Shown here: piece by piece, positions 1 to 5,404 of the stretch
Numbering within the stretch: the first letter of the stretch is position 1
Layout: each line of letters opens with the position of its first letter
NCBI GenBank assembly: GCA_009843725.1
Contig: VYCX01000309.1
Coordinates: forward strand, 1-8,966
Source of the DNA: Boseongicola sp. SB0675_bin_26
Lineage (GTDB): Bacteria > Pseudomonadota > Alphaproteobacteria > Rhodobacterales > Rhodobacteraceae
Reading direction: 5' to 3'
DNA length: 8,966 nucleotides
The notes under the pieces: model-generated
The model's database searches: none
What the model saw: the letters and a program-made list of their open reading frames with translations, nothing else
Told to the model about the DNA's origin: nothing
Made by a program: the position numbers and the translations under genes

Positions 1-621
1 GACCCACGTGATGATCCGGTCGACATTGACGCCGCTTGCCCGGGCGAGGTCGGGACTTTCGGCAACGCCGCGCATGGCGATGCCGGTCCGCGAGCGGGAC
101 ATGAAGAGATGCAGCGCGACGACCACGACCACGGTCAGGCCCAGCAGGAACACCTGGTCGGGCATCACGCGGACGTTGCCGGGCAGGAGAATGGCGAACT
201 GCAGCTCCCTGGAGTAGTAGATCGGGTCGGAACCCCAGATCAGCACGACCAGGTGCCTGAGGGTCAGCGCCACGCCGAAGCTGGCAAAGACCATGGTCAT
301 GTGCCCTGCCATGCGGCTGAGCCGATCGAACACGAAGCGATGCAGCAGGAGCGCGATGATCGAGGTGGCGACGCAGGCGCACAGCATCGCGAGCAAAAGG
401 CCCGCACCGAAGGAGAAGGGACCGACGGTCTGGTCGAAGAACCCGCCGAAGCTCGAAAAGAACGCCAGGAAGACAAGTGCGCTGTAAGCGCCCCAGGTGA
501 GCAGTTCGGAATGCGAGAAATTGGCGAAGCGCAGCATCTTCATGGTGAAGCTCAAGCCGATCGCGCCCAGCGCGACGACGGCGCCGCTCAGAATGCCGTC
601 CGCAACGTGCTGCAGGATCAT
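1..621 (-). CDS. livH: Branched-chain amino acid-type ABC transporter permease LivH, 3' end cut by the window edge
   Basis: Inner-membrane permease of a HAAT-family ABC importer, one of the two membrane subunits energised by LivG and LivF. The minus frame is open from the ATG at 621 to the left edge, giving 207 residues; family members are usually near 290, so about the last 80 are outside. Hydrophobic segments are visible at about residues 10-27, 41-56, 71-93, 108-129 and 156-174. The LivH signature follows: SRTGIAMRGVAESPDLARAS (177-196 region), the cytoplasmic loop that contacts the ATPases. The start is fixed by a 4-base ATGA overlap with the livF stop, so translation is probably coupled. 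The substrate is not given by the permease sequence: relatives carry leucine/isoleucine/valine, but others in catabolic clusters carry aromatic acids or amides. Given the divergent catabolic operon, a non-BCAA substrate is plausible (inference). Confidence 0.93.
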   Translation of the reverse strand, partial: MILQHVADGILSGAVVALGAIGLSFTMKMLRFANFSHSELLTWGAYSALVFLAFFSSFGGFFDQTVGPFSFGAGLLLAMLCACVATSIIALLLHRFVFDRLSRMAGHMTMVFASFGVALTLRHLVVLIWGSDPIYYSRELQFAILLPGNVRVMPDQVFLLGLTVVVVVALHLFMSRSRTGIAMRGVAESPDLARASGVNVDRIITWV

Positions 622-1370
622 CCCGGGCCCTCCGTCGTCGCCGCGTCGCGCCTGAAGCCGAGAAAGATCTCGCCGATCCCCTCGTCCGCAAGCAGGCCGG
701 CGGCCGGCCCGTCGACCCGGTTCCGCCCCTCCGCCAGAACATAGCCCCGATCCGACACGCGCAACGCCGCCTTGGCGTTCTGCTCGACCATCAGCACCGC
801 GGCCCCGCCCTCCGCAAGGCCACGCACCGCTTCGAAGAGCTCGCCTGCCGCCATTGGCGAGAGGCTCGCGGTCGGCTCGTCCAGGAGCATCAGCCTCGGC
901 TTGGTCAGCAACGCGCGGGCGACGGCGAGGATCTGCCGCTGGCCTCCCGAAAGCGAGCCTGCCTTGTCATGCATCCGCTCCTTCAGGATCGGATAGACGG
1001 CGCAGATCTCCCCGATCCGCGCCAGCGCCGCGGCCTTGGCCAGCGGCGCGCCGCCGATCACGAGATTCTCGCGGACGGTCAGCGTTGCAAAGACGTTCCC
1101 GGTCTGGGGCACGTAGCCCACGCCCTCGGCGGCCAGCTCGTGCGCCGCGACGCCGGTCACGTCGCGCCCGTCGAGCCGAACCTTGCCGGCCGATACGCGT
1201 ACCAGTCCCGCGATCGCCTTGACCAGGGTCGACTTCCCGGAACCGTTCGGGCCGATGATCGACACGACTTCGCCCGCATCCACATGGACGGATACCCCCT
1301 GCAGGATCGGCAGGTCCGGCGCGTAGCCGGCGATCACGTCCCGGACCTCCAGCACGTACGGCGCGCTCAT
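618..1370 (-). CDS. livF: Branched-chain amino acid-type ABC transporter ATP-binding protein LivF
   Basis: Cytoplasmic ATPase subunit that pairs with LivG to drive import through LivH/LivM. The 250-residue product has the full nucleotide-binding set: Walker A GPNGSGKS (40-47), Q-loop Gln89, signature LSGGQ (140-144), Walker B LMLLDE (160-165), and VEQN (195-198), where LivF proteins normally carry Gln at the H-loop position. Length is normal for LivF (about 235-250). The ATG at 1370 was chosen because it overlaps the livG stop as ATGA and the protein then begins directly with the first ABC beta-strand (YVLEVRDVIAGY). The reading frame stays open for hundreds of bases upstream, but that stretch is the shadow of livG. 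The gene ends in an ATGA overlap with livH. Confidence 0.95.
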   Translation of the reverse strand: MSAPYVLEVRDVIAGYAPDLPILQGVSVHVDAGEVVSIIGPNGSGKSTLVKAIAGLVRVSAGKVRLDGRDVTGVAAHELAAEGVGYVPQTGNVFATLTVRENLVIGGAPLAKAAALARIGEICAVYPILKERMHDKAGSLSGGQRQILAVARALLTKPRLMLLDEPTASLSPMAAGELFEAVRGLAEGGAAVLMVEQNAKAALRVSDRGYVLAEGRNRVDGPAAGLLADEGIGEIFLGFRRDAATTEGPG

Positions 1371-2137
1371 GGCAAGTCTCCCAGGTAGGCGTCCAGCACG
1401 GCAGGGTCGCGGCGCGCGCCTGCGGCATCGCCTTCGTAGAGCAGGCCGCCCTGCGCCATGACGAAGATCGGATCGCAGATCGACATGACCACGTCCATGT
1501 TGTGCTCGATGATCAGGAAGGTGTGGCCGCGCCGGTTCAGCGCCTTGATCTGTTCGACCAGCGTCAACATCAGCGACGGGTTCACCCCGGCTGCAGGCTC
1601 GTCGAGAAGGATGATCTTCGGGTCGGCCATGAGAACGCGCGCAAGCTCCAGCAGTTTCAGCTGGCCGCCGGACAACGTGCCCGCCTGATCGTGGCGCACG
1701 TCGGCCAATCGGCAGAAATCGATGATCTCGTCCGCCCTTGCGCGCGCCGCGCGCTCTTCCTGCGCCACCGTTCCGGACCGCAGCCAGTTGTTCCAGAACC
1801 GCTCGCCCGATTGCCCGCGCGGGACGAGCATGACGTTCTCGAGAACCGACATTTCGGGGAACGGGCGCGGGATCTGGAACGTCCGGGACAGGCCTTCGGC
1901 AAAAATCCGGTGCGGCGGGCGGTTCTGGATCGGCACGGCATCCAGAAACACCTCGCCTGCATCCAGCCTCGTCAGGCCAGCGACGGCGTTGAAGAGCGTT
2001 GTCTTGCCTGCGCCGTTCGGCCCGATCAGCCCGCCGATCACGCCACGCGGCAGGTCGAAGGAGATCGCGTCCACTGCCGTGAAGCCCCCGAATCGCTTGG
2101 TGACGCCCCGAAGCTGCAAGAGCGCGTCCTCGGCCAC
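1367..2137 (-). CDS. livG: Branched-chain amino acid-type ABC transporter ATP-binding protein LivG
   Basis: Cytoplasmic ATPase partner of LivF. The 256-residue product shows Walker A GPNGAGKT (39-46), Q-loop Gln88, signature LSGGQ (155-159), Walker B IILLDE (175-180), an H-loop His212 in IIEHNMD, and the long insert between Q-loop and signature typical of LivG. The start codon is GTG (plus-strand CAC at 2135-2137). It lies 2 bp past the stop of the aldo/keto reductase gene, with a purine-rich GGGCGAGG about 11 bases upstream inside that gene. The near-zero spacing places it in one operon with the reductase, livF and livH. Its length is close to that of known LivG proteins. Confidence 0.95.
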   Translation of the reverse strand: MAEDALLQLRGVTKRFGGFTAVDAISFDLPRGVIGGLIGPNGAGKTTLFNAVAGLTRLDAGEVFLDAVPIQNRPPHRIFAEGLSRTFQIPRPFPEMSVLENVMLVPRGQSGERFWNNWLRSGTVAQEERAARARADEIIDFCRLADVRHDQAGTLSGGQLKLLELARVLMADPKIILLDEPAAGVNPSLMLTLVEQIKALNRRGHTFLIIEHNMDVVMSICDPIFVMAQGGLLYEGDAAGARRDPAVLDAYLGDLP

Positions 2138-2139
2138 GG

Positions 2140-3270
2140 TCAGGCAACCTCGCCCTGAAGCGTCACGCTGCCCAGCCGGTCGTCACCCTTGTTGAGATTG
2201 TACTTCATGATCCGCCCATGCCGCCCGGCAACGTCACGCTCCAGCCCGTAGACCGGGCCCTGCGGGCCGGTCGAACGGCCGCGGACCGTCTCGATCTCGC
2301 GGCGATCCCCGTCCGTCAACTCGACTTCGAAGGCACGGAGAGTCTGCGGCAGCCGGTCGGCATAGCGCGCGCCGACGATCGTCGCCGCGACGTCAGGGCT
2401 GTCAAGAGTGGCACGAAGCGCGATGGCGGAGATGTCGCATCCATGCCGGTCGGCCACGGCCCGGAGCGTCGCCAGCAGGTCCTGGAACAGAACCCAGCCG
2501 CCGAACTCCTCGATGACCAGGCGATACTTGACCAGGCTGCGGTTCCCGAAGTCGAACCCGGGATCGGGCCTGCCGAGCCAGACGTCTGTCAGGAACCCGC
2601 CGGCGAGGCCGCCATAGGCGAAGAGGCTGACCCCTTTGCGTCTTGCGAGCGCGGCGAAGTCTCCCGAGGCACGGCGGTCGAGCAGGGAATACTGCACCTG
2701 GGCCGACGCGACATCGGTCGTGTCACACAGCTCCGCCAGATGTTCGGCGTCGAAATTGGTCACCCCGATCAGGTCGATCTTGCCCTTGTCGCGCAGAGTG
2801 CAAAGGTGCGCCACCGCTTCGACATGACCCGGCACGGCATAGTCCCACCAATGGAACTGCACGAGATCCAGCCGATCCATCCCCAGCCGCATCAGCGAGC
2901 GGTCGATTCCGGCCTCGACATCACGAAGCGTGAGCCTCGCCAGGCTGTCCCGGTCAGGCACGTATTTTGTGTGGATCCTGACGCCGTCCAGCACATCCGA
3001 CCCAAGGGTTCGGGCGAGATTGGCGCGGAACCGGCCGATCTTGTCCTCGACGCCGGCATAGATGTCGGCGCAATCGAAGGCAGTGACGCCGGCATCGACA
3101 AATCGGACCATGTCGGCAATCGCCTGATCCGCATTCACCGCGCCATGGTCGCCGGCAAGCTGCCAGCCACCCTTGATGATCCTCGAAACGGAATAGGCAG
3201 GCCGAACCGTGACTTTGGGGATCTCCGTCGCGCGGTCCGGTCTTGCGCCGTTCTCAAGATCGCCTCCCAT
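2140..3270 (-). CDS. Aldo/keto reductase family oxidoreductase, first gene of the leftward operon
   Basis: A 376-residue NAD(P)H-dependent TIM-barrel oxidoreductase of the aldo/keto reductase superfamily. The catalytic tetrad is visible: Asp66 and Tyr71 in FDCADIY, Lys102 in HTKY, and His140 in QFHWW. GVTNFD (169-174) is the usual strand after the substrate pocket, and IVGAR (298-302) resembles the C-terminal cofactor-binding segment. It is longer than typical AKRs (about 310-340), mostly through a C-terminal tail after residue 330 (GPVYGLERD to LQGEVA). The ATG at 3270 was chosen over the longer in-frame ATG at 3426 because the extension would cross the intergenic palindrome and the start of the divergent gene; a GGGACCGGGAC stretch precedes it. 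It is 2 bp from livG, so reduction of a carbonyl (or oxidation of an alcohol) is probably linked to the transported compound. The substrate is unknown. Confidence 0.88.
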   Translation of the reverse strand: MGGDLENGARPDRATEIPKVTVRPAYSVSRIIKGGWQLAGDHGAVNADQAIADMVRFVDAGVTAFDCADIYAGVEDKIGRFRANLARTLGSDVLDGVRIHTKYVPDRDSLARLTLRDVEAGIDRSLMRLGMDRLDLVQFHWWDYAVPGHVEAVAHLCTLRDKGKIDLIGVTNFDAEHLAELCDTTDVASAQVQYSLLDRRASGDFAALARRKGVSLFAYGGLAGGFLTDVWLGRPDPGFDFGNRSLVKYRLVIEEFGGWVLFQDLLATLRAVADRHGCDISAIALRATLDSPDVAATIVGARYADRLPQTLRAFEVELTDGDRREIETVRGRSTGPQGPVYGLERDVAGRHGRIMKYNLNKGDDRLGSVTLQGEVA

Positions 3271-3300
3271 GTCCCGGTCCCGCTGCTTTCCGTCACGAAA

Positions 3301-3328
3301 CCTATAGACAACTCGGCGCGATTTAGAA
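3301..3328 (-). promoter_or_regulatory. Candidate leftward promoter for the aldo/keto reductase-liv operon
   Basis: Reading leftward, TTCTAA (3328-3323) and TATAGG (3306-3301) are separated by 16 bp. The -10 matches TATAAT at 4 of 6 and the -35 matches TTGACA at 3 of 6. Transcription would begin near 3294, about 24 bases before the ATG at 3270. The -35 lies inside the palindrome, so a bound regulator could block or contact RNA polymerase. The match is weak and unproven. Confidence 0.3.
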
Positions 3329-3341
3329 GGGACTAAATCGC
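3318..3341. promoter_or_regulatory. Perfect inverted repeat, candidate operator GCGATTTAG-N6-CTAAATCGC
   Basis: Left arm 3318-3326 and right arm 3333-3341 are exact reverse complements over 9 bp, with a 6-bp spacer (AAGGGA). The arm centres are about 15 bp apart, a little over one helical turn. It sits between the divergent genes, over the -35 region of a candidate leftward promoter and upstream of a candidate rightward one. It is followed by AAACGCG rather than a T-run, so it is unlikely to be a terminator. Operator function is inferred from symmetry and position; the regulator family cannot be named from the half-site. Confidence 0.6.
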
Positions 3342-3352
3342 AAACGCGAAAG

Positions 3353-3381
3353 TGGACCGTCGTCAGGCATTCGACTAACCT
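3353..3381 (+). promoter_or_regulatory. Candidate rightward promoter for the catabolic operon
   Basis: TGGACC (3353-3358) and TAACCT (3376-3381) are 17 bp apart, matching the -35 consensus at 4 of 6 and the -10 at 3 of 6. Transcription would start near 3388, leaving only about 10 bases before ATG 3398 or 25 before ATG 3413. This slightly favours the later start codon. The match is weak. Confidence 0.22.
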
Positions 3382-3397
3382 GCCCTGCGACACGCCC

Positions 3398-5398
3398 ATG
3401 CGGAACCGCAACATGCTCACCAACACCAGGCACGCCGGGTATTTTCTTTACCACTCGATTGGCATGTACCCGGGCAAGGAGCAGGAGCTCGCCGAGGCCG
3501 CCGCCGAGTTCGCCGGGATCTGGGCCGCGCCGAATGACAAGCAATGGGGCTACGTGCTGCTGCGTCGGCAGGACTTCATTGACTACTGGCGGCGCATCAT
3601 AAACGTTCCCAAGGGTTCGACGACCACCTGCGAGAGCGTAACCGACGGCATCCACAAGCTGGTGCGATCCCTCCCCGAGGGAATGCTGCGCGGCAAGCGC
3701 GTGCTGGTGGCCGCGGATTGCTTTCCATCGATCCATTTCCTGCTGGCCGGGCTGGCGCCGAAAATGGGGTTCACGCTCGACACGGTGCCGCTGAGCGAGG
3801 GCAGGGCCTGGGTCGAGGCGGAGGACTTCGCCGCCCGCTGGGGCCACGATGTCGGGCTGGCGCTCCTCACCTGGGTCACCTCGACCGCCTCGGCACGGGT
3901 CGATCTTGCGCCGCTGGTGGCGCACGGGCGCGGGATGGGCAGCATGATCGGCGTCGACATCACCCAGGCTGCGGGGCTCATCCCCTTTGACGCGACGGAC
4001 CCCAAGGTCGATTTCGTCGTTTCGACCAGCCTGAAATGGATGTGCGGCACGCCCGGCGCCGGCATCCTCTACGTCGAAAAGTCGCTGGCACTGGAGCTGG
4101 AGCCCGACGGCCGCGGCTGGTTTTCGCAGAACAACCCGTTTTCCTGGAATCTCGACAAGTTCGAGTACGCCCCCGACATCCGCCGCTTCGACGGCGGCAC
4201 CCCGGGATCGATGGCAGCGGTCGCGTCATTGCCTGCCCTCAAGTGGCACGCGAGCCAGGATCACGCCGAAATGGCGGCCTGGAACCGGCGCCTCGTCGAC
4301 AGGATCGTCGCGCGTGCGGATGATCTCGACCTGCCGCTGCATTCGCCGCGCGAATCCGACAGGCGCGGCGGATCGGTGATGCTGCGGTTTCCGAACAAGC
4401 CGGAGGCCGCCGCCGTCGTCGGCGCACTGGGGGTCGAGGGCTATTCGGTGGACTTCCGCGGACCGCTCGTACGCCTTTCGCCGGGCAACATGACCGCGGC
4501 CGAGACCATCGACACCGTCTTCGACATCGCCGAAGCGGTGCTGACCCGCCGCAAGACCCGCTTTGCAGCGAAAGGCCCGCAGACAGGAGCAGACATGAAC
4601 CCCGCAGATCTCTTGGGCCAGCTCGGCGCAATGCTGATGGCCGGCCAGGTGAGGATCGTCGACTGCACCGCCACCCTCGGTCCCGACACGCCGATCCTGC
4701 GTCTGCCGAAGGACTTCGCAAGAAACACGCCCAAGGTCGAAATCCACAAGATCAGCGAATATGACGCCGACGGGCCGTTCTTTGCCTGGAACTGGATGAC
4801 GCTGGGCGAACATTCCGGCACCCATTTCGATGCGCCGCATCACTGGATTTCGGGCAAGGACTTCGAGGACGGCTATACCGACACGCTCGACGTCCAGCGC
4901 CTGGTCGCGCCGGTCAACGTGATCGACTGCTCGAGGGAGACCGCCGGAGACCCCGACTTTCTGCTCACTGCCGAACACGTCAAGGCCTGGGAGGCGAAGC
5001 ATGGAGAGATCAATCCGGGCGAATGGGTCGTGATGCGCACGGACTGGGACAAGCGGTCCCATGACGAGGAGCTCTTCCTGAACGAGGATCCCGATCCGCA
5101 TGAAGACGGATCGCACAGCCCCGGCCCGACGACGGAATGCATCGACTACCTGCTTTCCAAGGGCATCGTCGGGTGGGGCGCGCAGTGCGTCGGCACAGAT
5201 GCCGGCATGGCGGGCAAGTTCTCGCCCCCCTATCCGGCGCACAACTTCCTGCACCGCGACAACTGTTTCGGCCTCGCGTCACTCGCGAATCTTGACCAGT
5301 TGCCGGCCAAGGGCGCGATCCTGATGGCGGCGCCATTGAAGATCGAGCACGGCACCGGATCGCCCATCCGCGCCCTGGCGTTCGTTCCGCAGGCCTGA
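3398..5398 (+). CDS. Fusion protein: kynureninase-like PLP enzyme (N-terminal) + metal-dependent cyclase/formamidase-like hydrolase (C-terminal)
   Basis: One 666-codon frame carries two complete enzymes. Residues about 10-385 are a fold-type I PLP enzyme of the kynureninase family: GVDITQ with Asp187 for the pyridine nitrogen, STSLKWMCGTPGAG with the Schiff-base Lys213, then GWFSQNNPFSW and IRRFDGGTP, which match kynureninase order. Classical kynureninases have GWFGH and GGPG where this has GWFSQ and GTPG, so kynurenine may not be the substrate. Residues about 400-666 are a cyclase (PF04199-type) with the metal motif HxGTHxDxPxH intact (His472, His476, Asp478, His482). The domain is about 267 residues, nearer the isatin hydrolase-type members than the roughly 210-residue KynB. 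The linker (about 386-399) is short and starts just after the end of the PLP fold. Met400 has its own Shine-Dalgarno. The start is ATG 3398 or 3413 (MLTNTRHAG); neither has a clear ribosome site. Six bases separate the stop from iorA. Confidence 0.88.
   Translation: MRNRNMLTNTRHAGYFLYHSIGMYPGKEQELAEAAAEFAGIWAAPNDKQWGYVLLRRQDFIDYWRRIINVPKGSTTTCESVTDGIHKLVRSLPEGMLRGKRVLVAADCFPSIHFLLAGLAPKMGFTLDTVPLSEGRAWVEAEDFAARWGHDVGLALLTWVTSTASARVDLAPLVAHGRGMGSMIGVDITQAAGLIPFDATDPKVDFVVSTSLKWMCGTPGAGILYVEKSLALELEPDGRGWFSQNNPFSWNLDKFEYAPDIRRFDGGTPGSMAAVASLPALKWHASQDHAEMAAWNRRLVDRIVARADDLDLPLHSPRESDRRGGSVMLRFPNKPEAAAVVGALGVEGYSVDFRGPLVRLSPGNMTAAETIDTVFDIAEAVLTRRKTRFAAKGPQTGADMNPADLLGQLGAMLMAGQVRIVDCTATLGPDTPILRLPKDFARNTPKVEIHKISEYDADGPFFAWNWMTLGEHSGTHFDAPHHWISGKDFEDGYTDTLDVQRLVAPVNVIDCSRETAGDPDFLLTAEHVKAWEAKHGEINPGEWVVMRTDWDKRSHDEELFLNEDPDPHEDGSHSPGPTTECIDYLLSKGIVGWGAQCVGTDAGMAGKFSPPYPAHNFLHRDNCFGLASLANLDQLPAKGAILMAAPLKIEHGTGSPIRALAFVPQA
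4585..4597 (+). promoter_or_regulatory. Internal ribosome binding site and ATG at the fusion junction
   Basis: AGGAG at 4585-4589, five bases, then an in-frame ATG at 4595-4597, which is codon 400 of the fusion gene. This is a better Shine-Dalgarno than at the gene's own start. MNPADLLGQLGAMLMAGQ looks like the natural N-terminus of a free-standing cyclase. It could let the cell make a 267-residue free cyclase as well as the fusion, or be a relic of two formerly separate genes. Function is inferred from spacing and match only. Confidence 0.6.
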
Positions 5399-5404
5399 CT
5401 GCGC

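Larger units (their letters stand above)
3271..3397. promoter_or_regulatory. Divergent intergenic control region
   Basis: About 127 bp between the two divergent start codons. It is locally more AT-rich than the coding sequence on either side. It contains a perfect inverted repeat (3318-3341) and weak promoter-like hexamers facing both ways. No terminator-like hairpin with a T-run and no small gene is seen in it. Both operons must start here unless an internal promoter exists, so this is where co-regulation would act. Confidence 0.75.

Noticed and set aside
109..744. A plus-strand open frame across the livH/livF junction
   Set aside because: It has a Gln/His/Glu-rich product of low-complexity shadow type. 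The minus strand has the clear LivH and LivF genes and their ATGA overlap.
1371..2147. Upstream in-frame extension of livF that would make a roughly 509-residue protein
   Set aside because: This part is Arg-rich noise overlapping livG in another frame. livG itself has all ABC motifs, and livF has a well-placed ATG with an ATGA overlap.
2218..3336. A 372-codon plus-strand open frame opposite the aldo/keto reductase
   Set aside because: No domain is visible and its composition is typical of an antisense shadow. The minus strand holds the complete catalytic tetrad of an AKR.
3318..3341. The intergenic palindrome read as a transcription terminator
   Set aside because: The arms are not GC-rich, no T-run follows on either strand, and the position between two divergent starts does not call for a terminator.
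3271..3426. Longer N-terminus for the aldo/keto reductase starting at 3426
   Set aside because: It would translate through the palindrome and past the start of the divergent gene. The extra 52 residues look like non-coding translation, and ATG 3270 fits the family N-terminus.
4226..5254. A 342-codon minus-strand open frame opposite the cyclase half of the fusion
   Set aside because: It spans the domain junction and shows no motif. The sense strand carries the cyclase metal motif.
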